From positions 62,001-126,000 of the forward strand of contig CBDEUV010000002.1 of the NCBI GenBank assembly GCA_965243385.1: a stretch of 64,000 nt of DNA, in the 5' to 3' direction. The notes beneath the pieces were generated by a model. That model searched no databases. It was not told where the DNA came from and saw nothing but the letters and a program-made list of their open reading frames with translations. Both the position numbers and the translations under genes were made by a program. The stretch is from JANSYA01 sp965243385. GTDB taxonomy: Bacteria; Spirochaetota; Leptospiria; Leptospirales; Leptonemataceae. Below are positions 46,957-56,428 of this stretch, in pieces; within the stretch, counting starts at the first letter, position 1, and each line of letters begins with the position of its first letter.

Positions 46957-47308
46957 GGTGGGGCTCTTTCGTGGTTCCTGATCGGAGGTCGAGCTGCCGC
47001 TTCGGGTCTCGGCGCCGCAGGCGGGCAGAAGCCCCGGCCCCTTCGACCTCGCCCACCGCAGCCGGATCGGCCGCGATGGGCTAGCGGGCGATCCGCGTGC
47101 GGATCGTCCGCGCGCCGCGCGTCTGCGCGGCCGCGGCGAGCCCCTCGACACCACCCCACGCGAGAGCCCGCCCGCGGGGCGAAACCGCCTCGCGCGCTCC
47201 CTGTCGTCGTCTGGACTCGATTCCCTGCGACATGGCCCTCACCGAGGTCGGCATTCTACTGGACGTCCGCGTCGGTTTCAGCCCGCGACCCGCCCCCCTG
47301 ATCGGCCG
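46957..47308. other. 352-bp intergenic gap
   Basis: Upstream of the aminotransferase operon and downstream of the permease on the same strand. No gene or clear terminator hairpin with a T-run was recognised. It presumably carries the operon promoter. Confidence 0.4.
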
Positions 47309-48036
47309 TCAGCGGCCCGGGCCGGAGTCCGGGCGCCGGACGAAGCGCCAGTAGAAGGGCAGCCCCGCCAGCAGCAGTAGGACGCTCAGCAGGCACTCGA
47401 AGGGCCGGCCAATGAGCATCGCGGTCGCGATGCCGAGGTTCGCGAGGAGGTAGAGGCCCGGCACCCAGGGATGCCCCCAGGCCCGGTAGGGCCGCGGGCG
47501 GTCGGGCGCCGTCCGCCGCAGCCGGTAGAGGGCCAGCACGTCGGCGGAGGTCGCGAGCAGGATCGCGAAGACGGTGAAGTCGAGGGCGGCGGGGAACGTC
47601 CTCAGGACGAGCAGCAGCCCGATCGCGACGATCGCCTGGACCACGATCGCGCTCATCGGCGTCCGGTAGTTGTCGTGGACGCGGTCGGCGCCGCGGAAGA
47701 AGAGCCCGTCGAGGGCCATCGCGTAGGCGATGCGCGGGCCGACCAGCACCGTCGCGTTGAGGGTGCCGAGCACCGAGAGGAGGACGAACGCCCCGACGAG
47801 GGATCCGCCGAGCGGGCCGAAGAGCGCGAGCCCGGCCGCGCGCCCGGCGTCCGGCACGTTCTCGAGCCGATCCATCGGCAGCGCGTACAGGTAGACGCCG
47901 TTCACGAGCAGGTAGATGCCGGCGCAGATCCCGAGCCCGAGGAAGAGCGAGCGCGGCAGGTTGCGCCCCGGGTCGCGGATCTCGCTGGCCACGTAGACGC
48001 TCGCGTTCCAGCCGAGGTAGCTGATCGCGTTCCAAT
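47309..48036 (-). CDS. APC-family amino acid permease, N-terminal part missing
   Basis: About 242 C-terminal residues of an APC/LAT-type inner-membrane transporter. The conserved entry GWNASVYVASEIRDPGRNLPRSL (loop before TM6-7) is followed by helices GLGICAGIYLLVNGVYLYAL, LVGAFVLLSVLGTLNATVLVG, IVVQAIVAIGLLLVLRT and two more, ending RRPDSGPGR. The first five or so helices are absent: the frame runs instead into an unrelated soluble protein at about 48,030, the B/C join. Confidence 0.82.
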
Positions 48037-48060
48037 GCTGCTCGTTCGACGGATTGACCA
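48020..48060. other. Chimeric join B/C
   Basis: Reading the minus strand, a soluble protein ending about NPSNEQHW becomes an APC permease beginning about NAISYLGWNASVYVA in one continuous frame. Base composition and codon style change sharply here, from about 70 percent GC by eye to mid-fifties. Both genes are truncated at the same point. Confidence 0.78.
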
Positions 48061-48406
48061 GGTTCAAGTCCAGGTTGGGATGCGAATACGCAACGACCAC
48101 GTTCACGCCGGTCCATTTGCTGAACGACTCGACCAGTTTGCCGAAATCGGAAACGCTCTTCTTCAGGTTGATCGCGCGATACGGCAGGTTCAGCTTCTCG
48201 ACTAAAACTACGGCCAGAATCGGCGGCAGTTGATTTCTGCGCAGGATGCCCTGCTCCAGCATCGGATTCAAAAGATCGGCCAGGTTCGCGCCCTTACCGG
48301 CTTCTTCGATCAGATTCGTAACATTGACGATGTGCCGGAGAGTATGATTGAATCCGGAACGAGTTCCCAGATGTGCCAGTTCTTTGCCCGTCGCTACACT
48401 AGTCAT
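48034..48406 (-). CDS. Hypothetical protein, N-terminal ~124 residues only
   Basis: Soluble, no signal peptide; begins MTSVATGKELAHLGTRSGF with AGGAG seven bases upstream of ATG 48406 (the ORF extension to 48427 lacks a ribosome-binding site). Contains ADLLNPMLEQGILRRNQL and LAVVLVEKLNLPYRAINLKK. I do not recognise the family. It follows the cfpA terminator on the same strand and has its own 5'-UTR hairpin (CCCCGC/GCGGGG, 48431-48447). The C terminus is lost at the join. Confidence 0.6.
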
Positions 48407-48456
48407 TAAACAACTCCTGAATAACATTGTCCCCGCATCGCGCGGGGGAACTCAAC

Positions 48457-48493
48457 GAAAAAAACCCGCAGTCGGCTATCTCGACCGCGGGTT
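48457..48493 (-). terminator. Rho-independent terminator after the cfpA-like gene
   Basis: On the minus strand AACCCGCGGTCG pairs with CGACTGCGGGTT (one G-T wobble), a 12-bp stem around a seven-base loop, running into a T7 tract (48464-48458). It lies 29 bp past the cfpA-like stop at 48522. A textbook intrinsic terminator. Confidence 0.85.
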
Positions 48494-48521
48494 TGATGCG
48501 TTTCGGAGGCCCTGATTTACA

Positions 48522-50591
48522 TCAGAGTTCTTTCAACCCCATTTCTTTGAGCTTGTCCTCATACGATTTGGGGGTTACGTCAGCCGATCCCTTCACCCCT
48601 CCCGCGGGAGGTTGTCCACCACCGGACGGAGGCGGCGGCGGAGGCGGAGGCGGGCTGTTACCCGGAGGCGGCGGAGCTCCTCCGTCGTCATCCCCTCCAC
48701 CCGGAGGCGTATCGTACTGGCTGTAGGCGAGCGAAGCGGCCGTCTCTTTGGCCTCCTCTTCGCCGAAGCCTTGATCGATATCCGTGCGAACGGTGGAACG
48801 ACGACGTTTGAACGATGCGAAAGCCGCATCGGCGAAGCCCTGTGAAATTCCGTGCAGGAATTCGTTCAGAACGTTGGCCATGGCCTTCATCATGTACTGC
48901 TTGCGTTTGGTCGTGGTCAGATCCACGTCCAGCAAGAGACCCGGCTGCAGTTGGTGCGGGTTGATTTCGTAGATGAATTTGTTGAATTCTTTCTCGAGAA
49001 TATTCAGGCGCTCGTCAATCACCACGCGCTCGCGGGTGTTGATATAACCGAACATCTCTTCCAGTTTCGCCTGGAGATAGTTCAGCTTATCGCCGACATT
49101 CTTGATTTCTACCTGATAGGTGCGGTTGTTCTTTTCGACGAAGGTGTTCGCGGGATCGCGGAACTGCAGTTCGTTCCAGTGCAGCTCGTCTTCGTCCGAA
49201 TTCAAGGCCTTACGCTCTTTGACCCAGTTGCGGGGCATCAGCTTTTCAGTCAGGTCTTCGAAGTCGGTCAGTTTCTTGCGCAGACCCAGGAACGACTTCT
49301 TGTCGCGTTCGTAGAGTTCGTGCACCACGTCCCAGACCGCTTCCACTTCGCGTAAAAACGCGGCGATGCGGGTGTCGTATACGCGCTTCAGTTCGCGGAT
49401 CTGGTTCTGGTCGAAATACACCAGGCGGATCGCGTAGCGCTCGTCCGGCAGTTGCAGCGGATCGAGATCTTCGTATTCGCGAACATTACACTCGCGGGCG
49501 TTTTTGTTGTTATCACAGAACTGGTAACCCAGGCGCGAGGTATCCAGAATGGAAGTCAGGGTGTTTACGGCGGTGTTGAAGCCCCGGTTCCGAATATTTT
49601 CGGAGTCGATGATCTTCTTGATCTGCTCGCGCATATTGAGCGGATCGTAGTCTTCCTGATCGATTTCAGCCCGCAGGCCTTCGATCTTATCCAGGAATTT
49701 CTTCGCCATAATCGTATAGCGACGGCTGTTCGGGTCGGAGATATTGTCGTCCGTGAAGCGGTCGACCAGCTTGATCTTCTCGAACATCACTTCCGAGTCG
49801 GTCAGTTCCGCCCGGCCGGAGTCGATCATCTCTTCTTTGAGCTTCTCGATCTCGCGGTCGATCAATTCGGTAATGTGCTTCGACAGCTGCTCTTTCAGCA
49901 GATGCTCCACAGTCACCTGATAGTGGAAGATCGGCGAAATCAGCTCGGAGTCGAGCATATTGATGGAGAGCTTGATATCCGAAACCGTTTTCGGCTTTTG
50001 CGCGTTGTCTTTGAACGCACATTTTACAATCGAATACGCGTTCTCGCCGCGCACGAAGGCGCCGATGTCGGTCTTCTGACGCAGAATCGCGTTGGTTTCG
50101 TTCTCGAGGTCGTTCATCCCCCGCTGGATGTGGCCCTGGAGGTGACCGTACATGTTGACGACCGATTTCTCCAGTTCCCCGGTGTTGAATTTATCCGAAC
50201 CGCCGATCTTATCCAGCAGCTCGACAATCTCTTTCGGGGTATAGCGGGCGAGGCTTTTGACTTCCTCTTTGTCCACGAAGTCGCGGACTTTCTTAACCAT
50301 TTCGTCTTCAACCGTAATATTGTAACGGTTGAACATGTTCACATACGCCTGGTTGACGTAGTTGTAGATTTTGTCCTCAATGCTCGCCATGACGTCGACG
50401 TCTTTGAGCACTTCGGGCGGTAATTTCGTTTGCGTATACTCGGAGATATAGCGGGCGGTCTCGTCGATGATCTTCTTCGTCTCGGCGGGTTTATCGCGAC
50501 CTTCCCAGACGAGGGATGTACGAGATGCCACCGCACTGGGAAGTACGGGATCGATTTTATTTGGGCTCTTAGGGAATTGACCCACTGCCAT
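48522..50591 (-). CDS. CfpA-like cytoplasmic filament protein with Gly/Pro-rich tail
   Basis: 689 aa, soluble, helix-rich, no signal peptide. Its body (for example FKDNAQKPKTVSDIKLSINM, SPIFHYQVTVEHLLKEQL, RNRGFNTAVNTLTSILDTS, PDERYAIRLVYFDQNQI) matches my recollection of treponemal CfpA, the subunit of cytoplasmic filament ribbons under the flagellar axis; this is from memory and needs a search. The last ~60 residues are a low-complexity tail with runs of 4 and 9 prolines and Gly-rich stretches, then KSYEDKLKEMGLKEL. ATG 50591 follows GGAGGCATCCT. Confidence 0.72.
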   Translation of the reverse strand: MAVGQFPKSPNKIDPVLPSAVASRTSLVWEGRDKPAETKKIIDETARYISEYTQTKLPPEVLKDVDVMASIEDKIYNYVNQAYVNMFNRYNITVEDEMVKKVRDFVDKEEVKSLARYTPKEIVELLDKIGGSDKFNTGELEKSVVNMYGHLQGHIQRGMNDLENETNAILRQKTDIGAFVRGENAYSIVKCAFKDNAQKPKTVSDIKLSINMLDSELISPIFHYQVTVEHLLKEQLSKHITELIDREIEKLKEEMIDSGRAELTDSEVMFEKIKLVDRFTDDNISDPNSRRYTIMAKKFLDKIEGLRAEIDQEDYDPLNMREQIKKIIDSENIRNRGFNTAVNTLTSILDTSRLGYQFCDNNKNARECNVREYEDLDPLQLPDERYAIRLVYFDQNQIRELKRVYDTRIAAFLREVEAVWDVVHELYERDKKSFLGLRKKLTDFEDLTEKLMPRNWVKERKALNSDEDELHWNELQFRDPANTFVEKNNRTYQVEIKNVGDKLNYLQAKLEEMFGYINTRERVVIDERLNILEKEFNKFIYEINPHQLQPGLLLDVDLTTTKRKQYMMKAMANVLNEFLHGISQGFADAAFASFKRRRSTVRTDIDQGFGEEEAKETAASLAYSQYDTPPGGGDDDGGAPPPPGNSPPPPPPPPPSGGGQPPAGGVKGSADVTPKSYEDKLKEMGLKEL

Positions 50592-51139
50592 AGGATGCCT
50601 CCGGGTTGCTGCCTGATTTAATGATTTCGACCAGAATCTTCATTCGACTCCTGGCGGAGTCCTCTATCGATTCGGACTAAATTGATACTGTTGTTCTTTC
50701 TTGTTACGTGACCGTTCTTCTGCTTTTCTTTCGCCAACTGTCTTGCTTGCCTCTTGTCGCGCTGAACGCCGCACCGCTGTTTCGCTTCGCGGCCTTCGCC
50801 GCGCTGCGAGCTGTGTTTCGGCCGTCGATCATCGCCGCAGGAACGCACGCTTCAGTCGGAACCGTTTCCGACTCGCCCCATCATTCCGGCTTCGCCCCGC
50901 AGTCGTCCGCTCCCGGACGCGCGTTTCGATACAGAAATTTGAGGTTTTATGATCTTCAGCGTGGCCCCCTATTTTTACAACTAAAAAAATGTTTAACCCG
51001 TCCCCGCCCGCTTCGCCCGCGACACCGGGCGGCCCGCGACGTCGCGAACCGCATTCCGCCCGATTTCAAAGCAGGCGAAACGAGAGAGGGAACATAATCT
51101 CGTTATGTTCCCGGAATCGTAAAAAAATTCGCGCGGCGG
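50592..51139. other. 548-bp intergenic region upstream of cfpA-like gene
   Basis: No convincing gene on either strand. It contains the inverted repeat GACTCC-TGGC-GGAGTC at 50646-50661 in the cfpA leader, AT-rich sequence 50665-50705 suited to a promoter for cfpA, an A7 run near 50985, and the hairpin after the PBP gene listed next. Confidence 0.5.
51088..51112 (-). terminator. Hairpin downstream of PBP1A
   Basis: GGGAACATAA (51088-51097) and TTATGTTCCC (51103-51112) form a perfect 10-bp stem with a TCTCG loop, 28 bp after the PBP stop. The sequence following it on the minus strand is CTCTCTCGTTTC, pyrimidine-rich but not a clean T-tract, so it is a weak terminator or stabilising hairpin. 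Confidence 0.6.
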
Positions 51140-53923
51140 CTAAAGGTCTTCGTCGCTGAACACGTCTTCCGGAGCCTGGATGACGGGCGCGGAGTCGCCG
51201 CCGCTCGCCGGACCGAGTGTCTCGTCGGACACTTCGCGGGGAGCGGTGCCCGGTAAAAACATTTCGACCATACGCTGCGGGCAATTCTCGCCTGGCAACA
51301 TACCGGTATCTTCGCAGATCTCCACCCGCACCGCTTTCGAAGCCGGAAACGTGAAGCGATCCGGATTTTCAGCGCCGGGCAGTTCGTCCGGTTCACCGCG
51401 ATGCGCGCGTTGCATATAACGACCCCACACGGGCGCGGCCAGCCCGCCGCCGGTCGCGCCGCGGCCGAGGGACATCGGGCGATCGAAACCGAGATAGACC
51501 GCTGTAACGATTCGCGGCGAAAAGCCCACGAACCAGGCGTTCGTATTTCTATTGGTAGTTCCGGTTTTGCCGGCGACCGGCCAGCCGCCGATGCGCGCGC
51601 CGCGGCCCGTGCCTTTCTCGACGACGTCTCTTAATATAGATGTCATGATCTCCGCTGTCGCCGGACTGATCACGGCTTCGCCCTGCCCGGGTTGATATTT
51701 GTCGCGCGCGTCATAAAGAATTTCGCCGTTCGCGTCCGTAATATGCGACAGGACGTGCGGCTGTACCGACCGGCCGGCCGATGCGAAGACCGCGTAGGCA
51801 CGCGCCATTTCAAACGGGGTCACGGCGAAGCTGCCGAGGGCCACCGCCGCTTCCGCCGGTAATTTGCGCGGCGGTTTCGCGCTATTCATCTGCAACAAGC
51901 GTTCGACGATCGGATTGATCGCGGAGGGGCCGACCCGTTCGTAAACGCGTACCGCCACCGCGTTTTTAGAAAGGGTCAACGCACGACGCAGTCGAATCAA
52001 ACCTTCGTACTGGCCGGAGTAATTCTCCGGAGAGTATTCGGACAGATCATTGCTTACGAAAGTAACCGGACTATCGTCGATCAGAGTCGACGCGGTCAGC
52101 GACTGTTTGCGCGCCTCGGTGTTGCGTCCGAAGTATTCAATGCCCGCCGAATAGACCAGCGGTTTGAACGCGCTCCCGGGCTGGCGCTTCGCGGTTAAAA
52201 ATCTGAGCTGTTGATTCGAAGACTTGAAGCCCCCGCCGCCGACCACCGCCGTCACGGCTCCGGTGTGCGGACGCATGCTGATGAGAGCGCCTTCGACGGG
52301 CTGGCTCTCTTCGACGATGCGAAAGCCCTCGGCCGCATGATAGTCCAGGGCCTGATTGACGGCCCGACCGCCGCCCAGGTAGTTCAGCAGGTTCAGCTCC
52401 TGGGCCATATCCGTAACGAAGCCCCGCATCAGCTTGCGCTCTTCCCGGCTGATCTGAATGCGGAATTCGGGCTGTTCCAGCAGCAATTTGCTCAGATTCT
52501 GCAGCTCGCCGAATTCCCGGTCGAAGGCGTCGAAGAATTTGAAGGGCGCCCGGCGGCGGCGTTCGGTCTGCTCCAGCAGATAGGGGATCATGGTCTCTTC
52601 GGCCGCAGCCTGATGGCGATGGTCGATGGTGGTATAGATCCGGTAGCCGCCGCTGTAGATGTTGCGCTTGAATTTGCGCGGCAGCTGGCTCATCACGTAG
52701 GCCGTGGCGTAGGGATGTAGATTCAGGCGCTGGTGAAAGGCGCTGTCGTTCGGCGAGCGATCGAGCAAGGCGTAGAAATTCGCCTCCAGCTTGCGGAATT
52801 CCCGCTCCGCTTCCGGCACCGTCAGATCGCCGTTTTCGATCAGCTTTTGAAAGGTGATACGGACCTTGCGGCGCGACGACTCCGGATCCTTAAAAGGACT
52901 CAGCTGATTGGGACGGGTCGTCAGCGAAGACAGGACCGCGGCCTCGCCCCACTCGAGATCCAGAAAGGATTTGTTAAAATAGAACTGAGCGGCCGCTTCG
53001 ATGCCGTTCGTGCCGTGGCCCAGCGGCACCATATTCAGGTAGATCTCCATGATCTCGCGCTTGCTGTAGCGCAGCTCGATCAGCACCGACAAAAAAGCTT
53101 CGCGCAGCTTGCGAACGATAGAACGTTCATTGTTCAAAAAGCGCAGACGGGCCACCTGCTGGGTGATCGTCGAGGCGCCTTCTTTGACTCCCCCGGCCAG
53201 CAGGTTCACGAGCGCCGCGCGTAAAATTCCCTCAAAATCCACGCCGGGGTGCGTCAGAAATTTATTGTCTTCGGTGGCGATGAAACAACGCACGACTTTC
53301 GACTGCATGCCCCGTTCGCCATCGCCTTCCAGTTCAATGACGCGGCGCGCGACGTTGCCGTACAATTCGGCGATGGGCATCGGCTGACCGTCAGGACCCG
53401 TTCCGTAGATGATGCTCGGCTGACGGTAACCCGAATCGGTGTACACTCGATAGAAATCGGTCGGCGCTCCCGCGAGCAGAAGGCCGATCACCCCCAAAAG
53501 AACAATCAGCGCGCCGGCCGCTTTCATGAGCGCGCGTCCGTCCGAGGCGCCCCACAGTCGATTCAAACGACGGTTGTAGCCGTAGAACATAGTGCGCGCG
53601 AGCAAACCACTGCGCCCCGGCGGATTAAAGATACTCGCACGGTAGACGCCCGCCAGCTCATCGACGGAACGCTGCGCGTCCGGGCGTGCAACACGCAGCA
53701 CGCTGCGAGTCGCGGACCGGGCAGGCGCTTTGCCGATGACATTTTTCGACGGCTTTGCCGGCGCTTTCTTCGCGCCGGTTTTCGCGGTCCGCTTTTTGGC
53801 GGCCTTGCCGGCGGATTTTTTTGCGGCTTTTTTCACCGACTTTGCGGCGGCCTTTTTCGAGGCCCCGGACGCCGACCGTCCGGAAGCGGCGGAAGATGAG
53901 GATTTCTTTTTGTCGGATTTCAT
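51140..53923 (-). CDS. Class A penicillin-binding protein (PBP1A type) with Lys/Ala-rich N-terminal tail
   Basis: Bifunctional peptidoglycan synthase of 927 aa. Residues 1-75 are a basic, low-complexity cytoplasmic tail with repeated KKAAKK/AKK units. One transmembrane helix near 135-152 (AGALIVLLGVIGLLLAG); GT51 glycosyltransferase with catalytic Glu in ATEDNKFLTHPGVD and GASTITQQVARL; transpeptidase with SxxK in GSAFKPL near 586, SKN near 647 and KTGTT near 788; C-terminal segment ending EDVFSDEDL. Complete domain set. Upstream of, but not clearly cotranscribed with, cfpA. Confidence 0.92.
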   Translation of the reverse strand: MKSDKKKSSSSAASGRSASGASKKAAAKSVKKAAKKSAGKAAKKRTAKTGAKKAPAKPSKNVIGKAPARSATRSVLRVARPDAQRSVDELAGVYRASIFNPPGRSGLLARTMFYGYNRRLNRLWGASDGRALMKAAGALIVLLGVIGLLLAGAPTDFYRVYTDSGYRQPSIIYGTGPDGQPMPIAELYGNVARRVIELEGDGERGMQSKVVRCFIATEDNKFLTHPGVDFEGILRAALVNLLAGGVKEGASTITQQVARLRFLNNERSIVRKLREAFLSVLIELRYSKREIMEIYLNMVPLGHGTNGIEAAAQFYFNKSFLDLEWGEAAVLSSLTTRPNQLSPFKDPESSRRKVRITFQKLIENGDLTVPEAEREFRKLEANFYALLDRSPNDSAFHQRLNLHPYATAYVMSQLPRKFKRNIYSGGYRIYTTIDHRHQAAAEETMIPYLLEQTERRRRAPFKFFDAFDREFGELQNLSKLLLEQPEFRIQISREERKLMRGFVTDMAQELNLLNYLGGGRAVNQALDYHAAEGFRIVEESQPVEGALISMRPHTGAVTAVVGGGGFKSSNQQLRFLTAKRQPGSAFKPLVYSAGIEYFGRNTEARKQSLTASTLIDDSPVTFVSNDLSEYSPENYSGQYEGLIRLRRALTLSKNAVAVRVYERVGPSAINPIVERLLQMNSAKPPRKLPAEAAVALGSFAVTPFEMARAYAVFASAGRSVQPHVLSHITDANGEILYDARDKYQPGQGEAVISPATAEIMTSILRDVVEKGTGRGARIGGWPVAGKTGTTNRNTNAWFVGFSPRIVTAVYLGFDRPMSLGRGATGGGLAAPVWGRYMQRAHRGEPDELPGAENPDRFTFPASKAVRVEICEDTGMLPGENCPQRMVEMFLPGTAPREVSDETLGPASGGDSAPVIQAPEDVFSDEDL

Positions 53924-53946
53924 ACACTGAGCGTCCGGGATCTGGA

Positions 53947-55320
53947 TCAGATTTCAGGAAGCGGATCCCGATGAAAGGGAAATTTTCCTTTCGAGAAAAA
54001 TCTATAGTAGCAGAAGACCAGGAAGGCCCAGCCGAACATCTGGGCGAACAGACTGGCCCAGGCCGCGCCGATAATGCCTTCCGTCGGGTAGAGTATCAGG
54101 TTCAGCACGAAACCCGCGCTCATGCGCAGCGCCGCTTCGATCGCGATCAACCGCGGCTGATCCAGAGCCACGAGCGCGACTCCGAGCGGCGCGAAATAGA
54201 TGCGCAAAATGAAATTCGGATACAGAATATAAAATACGTCGATCGATATCAGAAAATCCGGCCCGTACCAGGTACTGATAAAATACGGAAAAATCACGAA
54301 GCCCGGCAAAAACAGGAGCGCGGCGGGCATTAAATAACGATAAATGCGCCCCAGCGACTCGCGAAACTGGGCCGGCGTTTCCAGATGGGCGAAGCGGGGC
54401 AAAAGCAGCGAGGCCATCGTCGCCAGCAGAATCAGAAAGCCCTGCATGGGCATCCGCGCCGCGTTAAAATGCCCGCTGTCGCCCTCCTCGGAGATGATCA
54501 AAACCTCCATCCAGTCCGAGACGATGGCCATAAAGGCCGCCGCCATCATCCAGACGTTAAAGCGCAGCAGGCGCGGGACAAGAGGCCGCCATCGCGCGGC
54601 GGGAACGCTCAACAAAAAGTTACGGGCGGGATAAAAACAGAAAAAGAAGGCGATGGCCAGAAAGGGGCCGAGCGCGAAGGCGTACAGCACGTGCTCCGCC
54701 CGCAGCCGGCCGGAAAAGGCCACCAGAAAGGCGGCCAGCAGCACAAAACGTAGAATGCCCACCGAAGGCAGCCAGAGCGACAGGCGGGTGAAACGTTCGT
54801 GGGATACCAACACCGCGTCCAGATACGTGAGAATCGACAGGCCCGCTCCGCCCAGCACGATGATCCAGGTTAAATTCAATTGATCGGGATGGGCCGCCGG
54901 CAGGATGCCCGGCGCAAAACCGGCCGCAAGGATCCCCAGATCCGCCAGCTGGTTCAAAAGCACGATGCCGCCCATGTACAGGCCTGTGACGACCACGATA
55001 AAGGCCAGAGCATAGAGCTTGAGCTGCAGCGAAGCCCGCAAAACCGAGCGATACTCGTCGCCGTCCTCGCGCCGCAGGGCCGGCACCAGAAAGCGAACGA
55101 GCGACTGCTGCAGCCCGACTTCGGCGAAGGCCTGCACGATAAAGATCCGGGCCAGGGCCCAGCCGTACACGCCGAAGTCTTCGACCGTCAGAATGCGCGG
55201 CATGACCAGCGAAAACACGAGCGAGACCATCGGATTCACGGCCCGTGCGGAAAACAGCAGAGCGGCCCGCCGAAGACCCGGCGAGGCAAGCAGCGGTATG
55301 ATTTTCTGGATGGCGTTCAA
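53947..55320 (-). CDS. Lipopolysaccharide/polysaccharide flippase (Wzx/MATE-like)
   Basis: About 457 aa with 12-14 hydrophobic helices; MOP superfamily flippase moving lipid-linked saccharides across the inner membrane. N-terminal AALLFSARAVNPMVSLVFSLVMPRILTVEDFGVYGWALARIF is typical of the family (shown here as FSLVMPRILTVEDFGVYG). The start is uncertain: no ATG fits, and TTG 55320 precedes NAIQKIIPLLASPG. The stop lies 23 bp before the PBP1A start on the same strand. Confidence 0.8.
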   Translation of the reverse strand: MNAIQKIIPLLASPGLRRAALLFSARAVNPMVSLVFSLVMPRILTVEDFGVYGWALARIFIVQAFAEVGLQQSLVRFLVPALRREDGDEYRSVLRASLQLKLYALAFIVVVTGLYMGGIVLLNQLADLGILAAGFAPGILPAAHPDQLNLTWIIVLGGAGLSILTYLDAVLVSHERFTRLSLWLPSVGILRFVLLAAFLVAFSGRLRAEHVLYAFALGPFLAIAFFFCFYPARNFLLSVPAARWRPLVPRLLRFNVWMMAAAFMAIVSDWMEVLIISEEGDSGHFNAARMPMQGFLILLATMASLLLPRFAHLETPAQFRESLGRIYRYLMPAALLFLPGFVIFPYFISTWYGPDFLISIDVFYILYPNFILRIYFAPLGVALVALDQPRLIAIEAALRMSAGFVLNLILYPTEGIIGAAWASLFAQMFGWAFLVFCYYRFFSKGKFPFHRDPLPEI

Positions 55321-55423
55321 TCCGGGCCTGTTATGAATAACGTCGATGAGTATCGTCGCCGGAGCGGATCGCCGGGAACGTTTCGGCGAATCCCCCGGCG
55401 GCGGCCTCCGGTGCGCCCGGGGC

Positions 55424-56416
55424 TTAGCCGAAACGTTCCCGGCGAACCAGCTCTCCGTCTTCGTGTACCAGCAAACGCTGACGGTCGCCGTTCCACAGCA
55501 CCGTGTACACACGATGCACGTGACGGCCGTTGCGGGTCACGAGCTCCACTCCGCGCAGAAGCGAAGAGGAGTGAATGCCCGAAAGCACGATTACGCCGCC
55601 GGCCCGCACGAGTTCCTTTTCCCGCAGAGTTTTGTTTTCCAGTCCCAGCTCGCGTGTTTCGGCGGTGCTGGCCTCGTCATGCGGTCGAACCCGTCCCAGA
55701 AAACCGCAGCCCGCTTCGCGCGCCATGAACGCCAGTACCACGCCTTCCGGCGCGCCGAATGTACCCCACAGCATATGCGTGCGGCGGCTGCGTCCCAGAA
55801 TCACCCGAAAGGCGGAGGAGATGCTGCCCGAATCGATGAGCGAAACGCCCGCGCCGGCCGCGCGAATGGCCGCAATCAACTCTTTGTGACGGGGACGGTC
55901 CTGAACCACGACGCACATTTCGGAGACTTCGTTGCCCATGGCCCGGGCGATCTTCGGCAGGGCTTCGGCGACCGGGGTATCCAGATCGACTTCGCCGTCG
56001 AGGAGCTGCGCCGCTTCCCGTGGAACCAGCAATTGCTCCATATAAGTGCCGGGCACGGCCTGCACGCTGCCGGCCGGAGCGGCCAGCAACACGCTCATCG
56101 AATCTGGCAGGCCGTGAGCGAAATTGGTCGTGCACTCCAGCGGATCGACGATCAGATCATAGCTTTCTCGCTGCGCCCCGACATCGGCGTCTTTGCGCAG
56201 ACCCAGCACTTCGCCGGAATACAGCATGGGCGCGTCGTCTTTGCCGCCCTCGCCCAGCACCACGTGAAATCGGCGGTCCAGACGATTGAGGGCGTCGCGC
56301 ATGGCCTCGACCGCCAGCTGGTCGGCGGTGTTTTTATCGCCTTTGCCGGAATAGGGCATCACCGCCCGGGCGGCCTGTTCGGTGACTCCTGCCAGCTCAA
56401 ATCCAAGTTCTTCCAT
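55424..56416 (-). CDS. glpX: Class II fructose-1,6-bisphosphatase (GlpX family)
   Basis: 330 aa cytosolic gluconeogenic phosphatase. Motifs: GKGDKNTADQLAVEAMRDAL, metal site GEGGKDDAPML (residues 55-65), and the lithium-sensitive phosphatase motif at residues 91-97, which reads DPLECTT rather than the usual DPLEGTT. Later GAPEGVVLA and SGIHSSSLLRGV fit the family. The Gly95Cys change is worth confirming but probably tolerated. Followed on the same strand by the flippase gene. Confidence 0.9.
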   Translation of the reverse strand: MEELGFELAGVTEQAARAVMPYSGKGDKNTADQLAVEAMRDALNRLDRRFHVVLGEGGKDDAPMLYSGEVLGLRKDADVGAQRESYDLIVDPLECTTNFAHGLPDSMSVLLAAPAGSVQAVPGTYMEQLLVPREAAQLLDGEVDLDTPVAEALPKIARAMGNEVSEMCVVVQDRPRHKELIAAIRAAGAGVSLIDSGSISSAFRVILGRSRRTHMLWGTFGAPEGVVLAFMAREAGCGFLGRVRPHDEASTAETRELGLENKTLREKELVRAGGVIVLSGIHSSSLLRGVELVTRNGRHVHRVYTVLWNGDRQRLLVHEDGELVRRERFG

Positions 56417-56428
56417 AATAGTATTAAT

